Assembly: GCA_030535715.1 (NCBI GenBank)
Contig: JAUNRL010000009.1
Location: 4,915 to 15,483, forward strand
Direction of reading: 5' to 3'
Length of the DNA stretch: 10,569 nt
Origin: Bacillota bacterium
GTDB taxonomy: Bacteria > Bacillota > Clostridia > Peptostreptococcales > Anaerovoracaceae
Positions 1 through 7,342 of this stretch are shown here, piece after piece. A model generated the notes under the pieces. The model did no database searches and was not told the DNA's origin. It saw only the letters and a program-made list of their open reading frames with translations. Made by a program: the position numbers and the translations under genes. Numbering within the stretch: position 1 is the stretch's first letter; every line of letters begins with the position of its first letter.

Positions 1-9
1 CTCTTTCAT
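1..9 (-). CDS. 5' end of an unidentified gene, third in the dehydrogenase-GntR operon (truncated by window edge)
   Basis: Only the start codon and two further codons (Met-Lys-Glu) are inside the window. The start is supported by a very strong Shine-Dalgarno sequence (GAAGGAGGA) ending about five bases before the ATG. It lies in the 25-base gap after the GntR stop codon. The tight spacing and same strand make it the next gene of the operon. Its product cannot be named from three residues. An enzyme acting next to isocitrate dehydrogenase, such as aconitase or citrate synthase, would be a reasonable guess but is not shown. Confidence 0.6.
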
Positions 10-34
10 GTGTTCCTCCTTCGCTGCCGCTTTC

Positions 35-697
35 CTATCCGCAGCGCCGCTCCCTGGCCCGGTTGATATGCCGCTCCATGGCCTCGGCACCCGCCTTCGC
101 GTCCCGGTCGATGAAGGCCTTAAAAATCGCCCGGTGCTCCTCCAGCACCGTGGTCAGATAATTGCTCTCGTAGACCATTCCGGTATCCCGGTACCTGAGA
201 AAGGTCTGGTAGGAGGACAGCTGCTTCTGCAGCATCCGGTTGTGGGATGCCTCGTAGATCACCTGATGAAAGCCGGCGTTAATAACCAGCATCTTGTCGA
301 TATCGTTGCGCATGGTGTAGAACTCCATAAATTCAAAGGTCTCCTCCAGCCGTTCCATCTCCTCCTCGGTAATCCGTTCGACGGCCCACCGGACCGCCTG
401 AATCTCGCAGGCCTTGCGCAGTTCGAACATATCCTCGTAATCCTGCTGGGACATGCCGATGACGAAAGCGCCCCGGTTGAGGATGTTCTCCACCAGTCCG
501 TCGGCCTCCAGCTGGCGCAGGGCCTCGCGGATGGGGGTCCGACTCACCCCGTACTGCTCGCAGAGAAGCTGCTCCGTCAGCTTCTCGCCAGGGCGGAAAT
601 TCCCCATCAGGATGTCCCTCTGCAGCTTGGCCAGCAAGCTCATGGACACCGGCGCATTACTGACTTCCGTGTTGTCTGTGAATTTATACAGAGCCAT
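35..697 (-). CDS. GntR-family transcriptional regulator, FCD (FadR-like) subfamily
   Basis: This 220-residue protein has the normal length and layout of a GntR/FCD regulator. An N-terminal winged helix-turn-helix spans about residues 15-80, with the typical VSRTPIREALRQLEADGLV recognition region at 51-69. An all-helical FCD ligand domain spans about 85-215. Histidines at the usual FCD metal positions are visible (H144 in GFHQ, H188 in EEHRAI, H210 in ERHI), with Asn140 where many members have Asp. FCD regulators usually sense organic acids such as citrate, pyruvate or lactate and bind dyads near their own promoter. The start is fixed by an AGGAGGG site that overlaps the stop codon of the upstream dehydrogenase, only 10 bases away, so the two are co-transcribed. 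I infer that it autoregulates the operon through the dyad at 1923-1950, with an organic acid of the isocitrate branch as likely effector. The ligand is not identifiable from sequence. Confidence 0.93.
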   Translation of the reverse strand: MALYKFTDNTEVSNAPVSMSLLAKLQRDILMGNFRPGEKLTEQLLCEQYGVSRTPIREALRQLEADGLVENILNRGAFVIGMSQQDYEDMFELRKACEIQAVRWAVERITEEEMERLEETFEFMEFYTMRNDIDKMLVINAGFHQVIYEASHNRMLQKQLSSYQTFLRYRDTGMVYESNYLTTVLEEHRAIFKAFIDRDAKAGAEAMERHINRARERRCG

Positions 698-707
698 GGC
701 TCCCTCC

Positions 708-1835
708 TTACAGCCGATCCACCACGAAGGCGGTAAAGTCCGCCGCTGTATGACCGGTGCCGTCGCCGGGCATATCCAGGACTTCCGCCGCCTCGTCCAA
801 AGCCGACTCCAGCTTTGCCGCCGCCTCCGTCATGGCCATGTGCCGGAGCATCATGACTGCCGCCCGGCAGAGACTGGCCGGATTGGCATATTCGGCGATG
901 CCGTCCGCCACCATGCGGGGCGCCGAGCCGTGAATCGCCTCGAACATAGCGTAACGGCCGCCGATATTGGCACTGCCCGCCGTGCCCACACCGCCCTGCA
1001 GCTGAGCCGCTTCATCGGTGATGATGTCCCCGTAGAGGTTAGGCAGGATCATCACGTGGAACCGGTTGGCGAACAGGTCGCTGACCAGATTGGCCGCCAT
1101 GATGTCCACGTACCAGTCGTCCACGGCGATTTTCGGATAGTCCCTCGCCACCTCCCGGCAGAGGCTGAGAAACCTGCCGTCGGTCTTCTTCATGATGTTG
1201 GCCTTGGTCACGATGGTCACGTTCTGATTGCCGTTGTTCTTCGCGTATTCGAAGGCGGCCCGCGCCAGCCGGGTGGTCCCGATGGTGGTGGTCACCTTGA
1301 AGTCAATGCTGATGTCTTCACCGATATCCACGCCGCGGCTGCCCAGGGCATATTCCCCTTCCGTGTTCTCCCGGAAAAAGATCCAATCGATGTTCTTTTC
1401 CGGGATGCTCACCGGCCGCACATTAGCGAACAGATCCAGTTCCCTGCGCAGGGTCACGTTGGCGCTCTCCAAGTTGGGCATACCGCTGCCGCTGCCCGGG
1501 GTTGTAGTCGGTCCCTTCAGCAGCAGGTCGCACCCTTTGATTCCAGTCAGCACATCCGCCGGCACCGTCTCCATCTTCGCGATCCGGTTTTCGATGGTCA
1601 GTCCCTCGATCCTGCGCAGCTCAATCCGGCCCGAAGCGATGTCCTCTGTCAGCAGCTTTTCCAGAATCCGTCGGGCGCTGTCCATGATGATGGGGCCTAT
1701 GCCGTCTCCGTCGATGGTGCCGATGACGATCTTCTCCTTCGACGCGTAGTCCGCCGCCGCCGGCGCGTCTTTCATGGCCTCGACTCTGGCCAGCTGATCC
1801 TGCACGATCTGTTCAAAATGATCCCGATAAGTCAT
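708..1835 (-). CDS. isocitrate/isopropylmalate-family dehydrogenase, most like an isocitrate dehydrogenase
   Basis: The 375-residue product is a beta-decarboxylating dehydrogenase that should oxidise isocitrate to 2-oxoglutarate, probably to supply glutamate carbon in an anaerobe. Substrate motifs are present: S124-x-N126-V-x-L-R130, R140, FRENTEGEY (154-162, ending just before A163), K211, D244 and the metal ligands in GDIITDE (D270, D274). The S-x-N-V-x-L-R pattern and the NTEGEY block favour isocitrate over 3-isopropylmalate. The cofactor loop reads HGSAPR (302-307), with Arg307 where NAD-type IPMDH has Asp and E. coli Icd has Lys, so NAD versus NADP use is open. A roughly 30-residue leader precedes the first strand. 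The reading frame stays open upstream to 1997. I chose ATG 1835 because GGAAAGGAAG lies just before it and the promoter at 1941-1969 falls inside the longer frame. It is first in the operon, followed after 10 bases by the GntR regulator. Confidence 0.9.
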   Translation of the reverse strand: MTYRDHFEQIVQDQLARVEAMKDAPAAADYASKEKIVIGTIDGDGIGPIIMDSARRILEKLLTEDIASGRIELRRIEGLTIENRIAKMETVPADVLTGIKGCDLLLKGPTTTPGSGSGMPNLESANVTLRRELDLFANVRPVSIPEKNIDWIFFRENTEGEYALGSRGVDIGEDISIDFKVTTTIGTTRLARAAFEYAKNNGNQNVTIVTKANIMKKTDGRFLSLCREVARDYPKIAVDDWYVDIMAANLVSDLFANRFHVMILPNLYGDIITDEAAQLQGGVGTAGSANIGGRYAMFEAIHGSAPRMVADGIAEYANPASLCRAAVMMLRHMAMTEAAAKLESALDEAAEVLDMPGDGTGHTAADFTAFVVDRL

Positions 1836-1922
1836 GGTTTCTTCCTTTCCCTGTCCGCCCGGGCGGATTATCCAAACTTTTTCTTCGCCTGCTACTGCCG
1901 CGGAAACGAAAAAAGCACCCGG

Positions 1923-1950
1923 ATTGTATTTCTGTATACGATTATACAAT
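1923..1950 (-). promoter_or_regulatory. probable operator: nested inverted repeats over the -10 element
   Basis: Two overlapping dyads are visible. The inner one (1933-1948) is TGTATA-ATCG-TATACA, with perfect 6-base arms. The outer one pairs ATTGTAT (1923-1929) with ATACAAT (1944-1950), giving perfect 7-base arms 14 bases apart. Both cover the -10 box and the start region of the dehydrogenase operon. The TTGTATA/TATACAA style resembles sites bound by FCD-type GntR repressors, and such a regulator is the second gene of this operon. Binding by that protein is inference. Confidence 0.6.
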
Positions 1951-1969
1951 TCGAGCGTCGAAGCGTCAA
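1941..1969 (-). promoter_or_regulatory. sigma-A promoter of the dehydrogenase-GntR operon
   Basis: On the minus strand, TTGACG (1964-1969) is followed by exactly 17 bases and then TATAAT (1941-1946). Transcription should start near 1934, giving a leader of about 100 bases. The leader contains a perfect 14-base GC-rich palindrome at 1854-1867, about 20 bases before the start codon. Confidence 0.85.
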
Positions 1970-2095
1970 GTTTCCCGCAGAGATATTTTTGCGGCATTTC
2001 CTTTGTTGGGGATGTTTTACGCTAATCATTGGAGAGTTCTCCCCATCATTTTCAGAATACATCCCCATCTCGCGCCGGGGATGCTGCGGGAGCAC

Positions 2096-2270
2096 CATTT
2101 TTCTGCAGGCCTGCCGGAAGATCCAGATTTTCTCCGCGTGTTCCTCATGGGAGCCGTGAGGGCAGTTCAGCCTGGTCACGTTCATGCCGGCCTTGAGCAT
2201 CTCATTCATAACGGGAAGCCCGGCGCTTGCCGGGCTCAGTGTACAAAACAATTTTCGTTGCTTTTGTCAT
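2096..2270 (-). pseudogene. pyk: truncated, frameshifted remnant of pyruvate kinase N-terminus
   Basis: Reading from ATG 2270 gives MTKATKIV. After a +1 slip in the T run (minus strand, plus positions 2245-2248), the next frame continues CTLSPAS and then EMLKAGMNVTRLN, followed by the HGSHEEH block. This is the start of pyruvate kinase in order and spacing (family pattern TKIVCTLGPAS then AGMNVARLNFSHG). One fewer T would restore the frame. Homology ends near residue 55 (about position 2096), just before the family's substrate-binding region. Nothing similar follows before the promoter at 1969. The K+-binding N-F-S-H-G motif has become N-C-P-H-G, a further sign of decay. The remnant starts 25 bases after the gap stop codon on the same strand, so it was probably once a gap-pyk glycolytic pair. 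A sequencing error could explain the slip but not the missing remainder. Confidence 0.8.
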
Positions 2271-2295
2271 TTTCCTGCCTCGCGGGTTCCGCGGA

Positions 2296-3315
2296 CTACA
2301 CCAGCGTACCCAGGTGTTTCATGGTACGAATCAGCTGATGGACGTAGCTCATCTCGTTGTCGTACCAGGCCACGATACGGACCTCGTAGATGTGGGTGCC
2401 GCACTTCTCCGCCAGGGTCTGGGTGGCGTCGAAGAGGGAGCCGTAGCTGATGCCGATGATGTCGCTGGAGACCAGTTCTTCCTCCGTGTAGCCGAAGGAC
2501 TCATCCGCCGCTGCCTTCATGGCCTTGTTGATGCCTTCCACGCTGACGCTGTCCGTCTCATCCTTCAGGGTGGCGTCCAGAATAGTGATGGAGCCAGAGG
2601 GCACTGGCACTCTCTGGGCAGAGCCGATCAGCTTGCCGTCCAGCTCGGGAATGACCAGACCGATCGCCTTGGCCGCACCGGTAGAATTGGGCACGATGTT
2701 GATAGCGCCGGCTCTGGCTCTTCTGAAATCGCCCTTCCTGTGGGGGCCGTCCAAAAGCATCTGATCCCCGGTATAGGCGTGAATCGTCGTCATGAAGCCG
2801 GTTCGCAGCTCCCGGTAGTTTGCCAGCACTCTGGCCATGGGGGCCAGGCAGTTGGTGGTGCAGGAGGCACCGGAAATGATGTTGTCCTTCTTCGTCAGGG
2901 TCTCATGATTGACGCCGTAGACGATCGTGGGCAGGTCGTTTCCTGCGGGCGCGGAGATCAGCACCTTCTTCGCGCCGGCGTCGATATGAGCCTGGGACTT
3001 TTCCTTCGATGTATAGAAGCCGGTGCACTCCAGCACGATGTCCACGTCAAGCTCTCTCCAGGGTAAATTTGCCGCCTTCGCCTCGCTGTATACCGGGAAT
3101 CTCCGGCCGTCCACAGAGATGGAACTGTCGTCGCTGGTCACCTCGTGGTCATCCGCGTATCTTCCCTGCACGCTGTCGTACTTGAGCAGATGGGCCAGCA
3201 TGCCCGGGTTGGTCAGATCGTTGATGGCAATGACCTCACACTCCGGATCCTCGAAAACCTTCCGGAAGGCCAGCCGGCCGATGCGTCCGAATCCGTTAAT
3301 TGCGATTTTTGTCAT
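2296..3315 (-). CDS. gap: glyceraldehyde-3-phosphate dehydrogenase, type I
   Basis: This 339-residue cytoplasmic enzyme oxidises and phosphorylates glyceraldehyde 3-phosphate to 1,3-bisphosphoglycerate with NAD. The whole family pattern is present: the Rossmann start INGFGRIGR (6-14), Asp33 in AINDL which marks NAD preference, the catalytic SCTTNC (Cys152) and the proton-transfer His179 in [10 protein letters not shown]. The phosphate-site residues around [12 protein letters not shown] (206-217) and the C-terminal WYDNEMSY (317-324) are also present. Length is normal and nothing essential is missing. The start at 3315 has a strong AAGGAGG nine bases upstream. A promoter lies at 3376-3404. The gene stands alone except for the pyk remnant directly downstream; no pgk, tpi or cggR neighbour is seen. 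I see no clear intrinsic terminator after it, only weak hairpins between 1976 and 2066. Confidence 0.98.
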   Translation of the reverse strand: MTKIAINGFGRIGRLAFRKVFEDPECEVIAINDLTNPGMLAHLLKYDSVQGRYADDHEVTSDDSSISVDGRRFPVYSEAKAANLPWRELDVDIVLECTGFYTSKEKSQAHIDAGAKKVLISAPAGNDLPTIVYGVNHETLTKKDNIISGASCTTNCLAPMARVLANYRELRTGFMTTIHAYTGDQMLLDGPHRKGDFRRARAGAINIVPNSTGAAKAIGLVIPELDGKLIGSAQRVPVPSGSITILDATLKDETDSVSVEGINKAMKAAADESFGYTEEELVSSDIIGISYGSLFDATQTLAEKCGTHIYEVRIVAWYDNEMSYVHQLIRTMKHLGTLV

Positions 3316-3375
3316 TGTGTTTCCTCCTTATATCGATAGTATGGCAGTCAGGTTTGTCATGTATGTACAGGAGTC

Positions 3376-3404
3376 ATTGTACGTCATTTTCCGGCAAAGG
3401 TAAA
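3376..3404 (-). promoter_or_regulatory. probable promoter of gap
   Basis: On the minus strand TTTACC (3399-3404) and TACAAT (3376-3381) are separated by 17 bases, matching four and five of six consensus bases. Transcription would start near 3369, leaving a leader of about 54 bases before the strong ribosome binding site. Confidence 0.6.
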
Positions 3405-3598
3405 TACCCCAATTCCGCGGCCGTCTCACGGGGCTGCCGTTGCTACCCGAGGCTGAAACTGCAGGGTTCTTGCCGGCGATGATGGCCGTCGATAAAGGCG
3501 ACAGCGGCAAGAGGGTCGTCATCAACCGGCTTTTCGATGATCCCTGCCAGGCGAATACGGAGATCATCGTCGGAAGCGTCTTCGAAATGAGCTATTGA
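3404..3598 (+). pseudogene. unrecognised C-terminal gene remnant
   Basis: An open frame of 64 codons runs from just after a TAA at 3401 to TGA 3596-3598. Its last 40 or so residues, including VDKGDSGKRVVINRLFDD and then NTEIIVGSVFE, look like real protein in composition. The first Met codons (3479, 3482) have no ribosome binding site, and the upstream part overlaps the gap promoter. This is therefore more likely the tail of a lost gene than a working small gene. I do not recognise the family. Its stop codon lies inside the -35 element of the exporter promoter, so the new promoter may have formed on the eroded gene end. It could also be chance coding-like sequence. Confidence 0.3.
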
Positions 3599-3623
3599 CA
3601 CTGCATTTTTGCGGGATTATGAT
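3595..3623 (+). promoter_or_regulatory. consensus sigma-A promoter for a leaderless exporter transcript
   Basis: TTGACA (3595-3600) is followed by exactly 17 bases and TATGAT (3618-3623). The start codon ATG begins at 3630, seven bases after the -10 box, which is where transcription normally starts. No Shine-Dalgarno sequence could fit, so the mRNA is probably leaderless. Confidence 0.8.
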
Positions 3624-3629
3624 GGCACC

Positions 3630-4415
3630 ATGGACAGGGAACGGAAAAAGGCAATCCTTCTTCTGGCGATTCACGCCGGAGAACTCATGATGACCTGCGG
3701 CGCGGAGATCTACCGCGTCGAGGAAACCATCACACGGATCTGCAAAGCCTGCGATGTGGATAACGTGGAGGTTTTTGCCATGCCCAGCGGCATCTTCGTC
3801 ACCCTGGACAACGACCTGTCAGGGGACAGTGTCTCTACCTATATCCGCCGGATCCACAACAGCGAGACGAATCTGAACAAGATTTCCCGGGTCAACCAGT
3901 TTTCCCGGGAATTCACCACCACCAGCATGACCATCGAGGAAGGCATGCAACGGCTGACCGAAATCGAGCAGGAGAAGCGGTATCACTTCTCCATCCGTGT
4001 CATCGCCGCCGGGTTCATCGCATCCTGTTTTGCGGTTATCTTCGGCGGGAATACCATTGATTTTCTCTCTGCTTTCATCATCGGCATGATTTCCTATACT
4101 CTGTCCCGTTTTCTGGAGAAATACGACATCAACTTCTTCATCCGGGGACTGTGCTCCTGCGCTCTGGCCACATTCCTGGCCCTGGTGGTTTCCGCATCAG
4201 TCCCGAACGCTTCCTATCCCTTTATCATTTCCGGGGCAATCATGCTCTTCGTCCCCGGTGTGGCCATCACCAATTCCATCCGGGATTTTCTCTCGGGAGA
4301 CATGATGGCGGGGCTTACGCGCATGGTGGAGGCTTTCCTGATCGCAGTTTCCCTGGCCGCCGGCACCGGACTCGTGCTGAAACTCTGGGCTCTGATGGGA
4401 GGTGTTGTCCTGTGA
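3630..4415 (+). CDS. threonine/serine exporter family protein, N-terminal-type subunit (ThrE/YjjP-like)
   Basis: This 261-residue inner-membrane protein matches the first half of ThrE-type threonine/serine exporters. A soluble N-terminal part carries the family motif CGAEIYRVEETI (23-34) and the VFAMPSGIFVTL segment (48-59). About five hydrophobic segments follow (near 122-140, 142-160, 166-190, 197-215 and 231-255), with the conserved block FVPGVAITNSIRDFLSGD (207-224). In Clostridia the transporter is commonly split into two genes, and the second half follows here with a 4-base overlap (GTGA). A TTG at 3609 would add seven residues, but it lies upstream of the -10 box and has no ribosome binding site. 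ATG 3630 matches the expected transcript start, suggesting leaderless translation. The exact substrate is not provable from sequence. Confidence 0.9.
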   Translation: MDRERKKAILLLAIHAGELMMTCGAEIYRVEETITRICKACDVDNVEVFAMPSGIFVTLDNDLSGDSVSTYIRRIHNSETNLNKISRVNQFSREFTTTSMTIEEGMQRLTEIEQEKRYHFSIRVIAAGFIASCFAVIFGGNTIDFLSAFIIGMISYTLSRFLEKYDINFFIRGLCSCALATFLALVVSASVPNASYPFIISGAIMLFVPGVAITNSIRDFLSGDMMAGLTRMVEAFLIAVSLAAGTGLVLKLWALMGGVVL

Positions 4416-4873
4416 TCCACCTTCTGATGCAGTTTATCCTGGCCCTTCTGGCCACCGGCGGGTTCTGCGTTATCTTCCGGGTTCCGATAAGACACATTTC
4501 CGTCTGCGCTCTTATCGGCGCTTTCGGGTGGCTTACCGAAGAGATCGCTGTATTCTATTACTCCTCACCGGCTATCGGCTGCTTTCTGGGCGCCTGTACG
4601 GTGGGGCTGCTCAGCACCATAGCATCCCGGCTTTTCAAAGACGCCTCGACCATCTTCGTCATCCCCGGTATCCTCTGTCTGGTTCCCGGACTGAAAATCT
4701 TCAACACCATGTACACCCTGCTCAAGGAGGATGTCCCCGGCGCGGCACAGATCGGCACCGAAACGCTGATGATGGCCGGTTCCATTGCCGTGGGGCTTTT
4801 GACCGTCGGCGCAGTCCTGCGGGTCTTCTTCTCCCTGGCGAAAAAAACCGTTACCCTGCGGGACAAATTCTAA
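4412..4873 (+). CDS. threonine/serine exporter family protein, C-terminal-type subunit (ThrE_2/YjjB-like)
   Basis: This 153-residue hydrophobic protein corresponds to the second half of ThrE and to the YjjB side of the split transporter. It is expected to form an inner-membrane complex with the upstream product. About five membrane segments are visible (near 4-21, 28-47, 53-71, 78-96 and 118-141). The conserved STIFVIPGILCLVPG block is at 79-93. The start is GTG 4412, which overlaps the TGA of the upstream gene and is preceded by GGGAGGTG seven bases away. This implies translational coupling and equal production of the two halves. An ATG five codons later is a possible but weaker alternative. 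Confidence 0.9.
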   Translation: MIHLLMQFILALLATGGFCVIFRVPIRHISVCALIGAFGWLTEEIAVFYYSSPAIGCFLGACTVGLLSTIASRLFKDASTIFVIPGILCLVPGLKIFNTMYTLLKEDVPGAAQIGTETLMMAGSIAVGLLTVGAVLRVFFSLAKKTVTLRDKF

Positions 4874-4907
4874 CCGGAGAATCCTGCCCCGTGGAAAGGA
4901 CGATTCC

Positions 4908-7313
4908 ATGAGATTTCATCGCACATCGCTGATCCTTGCTCTCCTGCTGACCCTTGCCCTGCTGGCCCAGCCGACGGAGGCGGTTTCTGCTGCGCAGACG
5001 GCGAAAGGCACCGGAGAGGCCGCCGCGGCGACGCAGGGAAGCACCGCGGCGCCGACGGACTCCGACACATCAGCGGACGCGGCGGACGGTACCGCCGGCG
5101 ATTCCGGCCAGAACGGCGTTGCCTTTGCCTCGCGAGAACCCGCTCATGTGAAGAACATTACCTATACCTTCCCTGATGTAAAGGGAGAATCGTTTACGTG
5201 GACCTTCCCCTACTCCGACGATTTCTTCCGCACGGATCCGGAGGAATTCAGCATAACCATGGCCCGCGGCTCCCTGGGACTGGCTCTATCCGCTTTTCGG
5301 AGCGACGACATGGAAAGCAGATACCGGTACTATCTTTCCGAAGCGGGCTTTCAGGATCTCCTGGCCTTCGGCTATGACAAGCCGGCCTCGCTCCATTCCC
5401 TGTCGGGAGTCATCGGACGAAAGACCATCGGCGGAAAAACCGTGATCGCCATCGTCACCTGCGGCTACGGCTACGGCAAAGAATGGGCCGGGAATCTGCT
5501 GGTGGGCAAAGATGTACGGCACCAGGGTTTTGAGGAAGCCTCGCAGAAGCTGCAGAAACACTTTAAGGACTACCGTGATCAATACGGCATCCGCCGTAGC
5601 CCCATCGTCTGGCTTGCCGGCTATTCCCGGGCGGCCGCCATCGCCAATCTCACCGCCGCCGACCTGATCGAAAGCGGAGACTGTGAGCGGGTTTACGCCT
5701 ATCTTTTCGGCGTCCCCCGGACGACAAGGGAGCCGAAGGTCTATCCCGGTATCTATAACCTCTGCGGGCAATACGATCCGGTTCCTGCCGCACCGCTGCA
5801 GTCCTGGGGCTTTGAACACTACGGCACCACTCTGTACACTCCCGCTCAGGAGGCGGATGCAGATTATCCGAAGCTGGCTATTGCAGCAAACGGCACCCAC
5901 AGCAGGCTGACCTCCCAGCGCTTTCACAACAATCCGGAGATCAACTATCAGCTCAATCTGGTGCTGGAGTTCATGGGGGAATTCTTCCCCACCGCCGATG
6001 ACTATGCAGATCATTTCCAGGACATTCTGATGGACTCCTGGAACGCTCCCACGGCAAACCATCTTGCCGCCATCCTGTCGGAAGCGCTGATGAAGATGGA
6101 AACGGACAGTCTCCTCCAGAACAAAAAGAGAAACACGCTCATCAACTATCTCTCCTATATGGCTGCGCAGCACGTGCAGCTGGACCGACGGCAGGTCGCG
6201 GACGGATACTGGAACCCGGATGAGCCCATCGCCGTCAACGTGGCGCTGGAACACCGGCCGTCCACCTATGTCAGCTGGATCTTCTCTCACCTTTCCCCCG
6301 AAACGCTTCTGACCCGCTCCATCCGCAGTCACCGGCTGACCTTTATCGGGGATGTCTCCATTAAAATCCGACAGAAAGGCATCGTAATCGGCTCCATGAG
6401 CAAAACCGGGAAGCCGGGACAGGCGGTCGTTCCGGAGGGCATGGACGCTTCGGATCTGACGGCGCCGTTCATGGTACGTAACGGCAGAGAGACCCTGGTC
6501 TCCCTGCCCGATGACGAAACGTACACGATCACCGTGAGCAGCAGCGAGCGGGATGTGTTCACCTATTATGATCAGCAGATCTCACCCCGAAAGCTCCTGG
6601 CGGATCCGGGGCTGCTCTATATCTGCACGCTGAACAGGGGTACCTATACACTGAAGCTCCGGCCGGGCAGACCCCTGCCTCCGCTGATCGGTCCCGACGG
6701 GAAAGAGTTGGACACGCCGTCGGTCGAGTTCCGCGCCCTGCCCTCGGACATCATGAAAAACGAACTGGATTCTCTCGGCTTCAGCTGCCTGACCCTGGGC
6801 AAGGCGCTGAAGCTCGTGGCCTTTGTCATCGCTCTCCTGCTGCTTGTGGTCATCGTCAGTATCATCATGCTGATCGTTCACCGCAGGAAGGTCCGTAAAG
6901 GGCATCCCCGGTATTCCGACTGGTACGTCATCGTGCCCCATCTGATCTGCGTCTTTACCTTTGCCGGGCTGACGGTCTTTGCCACCTTCCAGCTGTATGG
7001 CATCGCCTGTGTGCGAGCGCAGATGGCGGCCATGTCCATGCTGTTTCTCTTCTTTCTTTCCCTGCGGGGGACGATCCGTTATCGGAACAAACGCAATATC
7101 GCGCTGTCCGCCGCAACCCTGATGCTGGTCGCGGGATTCCATCAGTTTTATACGGGATCGGTTCTGGACTCCCATGCGTTCATCAGCATGATCAACTTCA
7201 CCGTCATCACCCTTCTGCTGAGCATTCTGGCTGTGCGCAGCTTCCGCAAGGCCGGAGCGCCAACGGAGGCGGGCACCCCCGGGGAGAACAGGACGGCCGC
7301 GCCGGCACGCTGA
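4908..7313 (+). CDS. large secreted lipase-like alpha/beta hydrolase with C-terminal multi-spanning membrane domain
   Basis: The 801-residue product begins with a signal peptide (MRFHRTS plus a Leu-rich core, likely cleavage near 25-30) and an Ala/Thr/Asp-rich linker to about 75. A lipase-class-3-like domain follows. Its nucleophile elbow is GYSRA (Ser240), preceded by a hydrophobic strand (IVWLA). D290 in YDPVPAAP followed by the GFEHYG block is the pattern usually holding the catalytic Asp. The His is not certain (H331 or H340 are candidates). Residues 470-590 look beta-rich. About five membrane segments lie near 634-657, 671-697, 699-719, 730-749 and 758-777, with a basic RRKVRK after the first. 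The catalytic part should lie outside the cell, anchored by the C-terminus. The start has GGAAAGGA seven bases upstream. It follows the exporter pair after 34 bases with no terminator, so it is probably co-transcribed. The substrate is unknown. The last elbow residue is Ala instead of Gly, as in some lipase relatives. Confidence 0.8.
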   Translation: MRFHRTSLILALLLTLALLAQPTEAVSAAQTAKGTGEAAAATQGSTAAPTDSDTSADAADGTAGDSGQNGVAFASREPAHVKNITYTFPDVKGESFTWTFPYSDDFFRTDPEEFSITMARGSLGLALSAFRSDDMESRYRYYLSEAGFQDLLAFGYDKPASLHSLSGVIGRKTIGGKTVIAIVTCGYGYGKEWAGNLLVGKDVRHQGFEEASQKLQKHFKDYRDQYGIRRSPIVWLAGYSRAAAIANLTAADLIESGDCERVYAYLFGVPRTTREPKVYPGIYNLCGQYDPVPAAPLQSWGFEHYGTTLYTPAQEADADYPKLAIAANGTHSRLTSQRFHNNPEINYQLNLVLEFMGEFFPTADDYADHFQDILMDSWNAPTANHLAAILSEALMKMETDSLLQNKKRNTLINYLSYMAAQHVQLDRRQVADGYWNPDEPIAVNVALEHRPSTYVSWIFSHLSPETLLTRSIRSHRLTFIGDVSIKIRQKGIVIGSMSKTGKPGQAVVPEGMDASDLTAPFMVRNGRETLVSLPDDETYTITVSSSERDVFTYYDQQISPRKLLADPGLLYICTLNRGTYTLKLRPGRPLPPLIGPDGKELDTPSVEFRALPSDIMKNELDSLGFSCLTLGKALKLVAFVIALLLLVVIVSIIMLIVHRRKVRKGHPRYSDWYVIVPHLICVFTFAGLTVFATFQLYGIACVRAQMAAMSMLFLFFLSLRGTIRYRNKRNIALSAATLMLVAGFHQFYTGSVLDSHAFISMINFTVITLLLSILAVRSFRKAGAPTEAGTPGENRTAAPAR

Positions 7314-7342
7314 ATCTGCTTCTTGCCGTTCTCCTGCCCCAC

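Noticed and set aside
1836..1997. An N-terminal extension of the isocitrate-type dehydrogenase to 1997
   Set aside because: The consensus promoter and operator lie inside this stretch, and a good ribosome binding site precedes ATG 1835.
1976..2066. Possible terminator hairpins after gap (GGGGATGT/ACATCCCC at 2008-2015 and 2059-2066, GGAGA/TCTCC at 2031-2042, CCGCA/TGCGG at 1976-1995)
   Set aside because: Loops are long or stems short and no T run follows on the minus strand, so I do not call an intrinsic terminator.
453..2159. A 568-codon open frame on the plus strand
   Set aside because: It is antisense to the dehydrogenase and GntR genes, both with full family motifs and ribosome binding sites. 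Its translation is Arg/His-rich and unlike any protein, so it reflects GC-rich codon bias.
3328..3567. A 79-codon minus-strand open frame upstream of gap
   Set aside because: It spans the gap promoter and the complement of the plus-strand remnant, has no ribosome binding site and is low in protein-like features.
5286..6332. A 348-codon open frame on the minus strand
   Set aside because: It is a shadow of the lipase-like gene, with no ribosome binding site and a non-protein-like composition.
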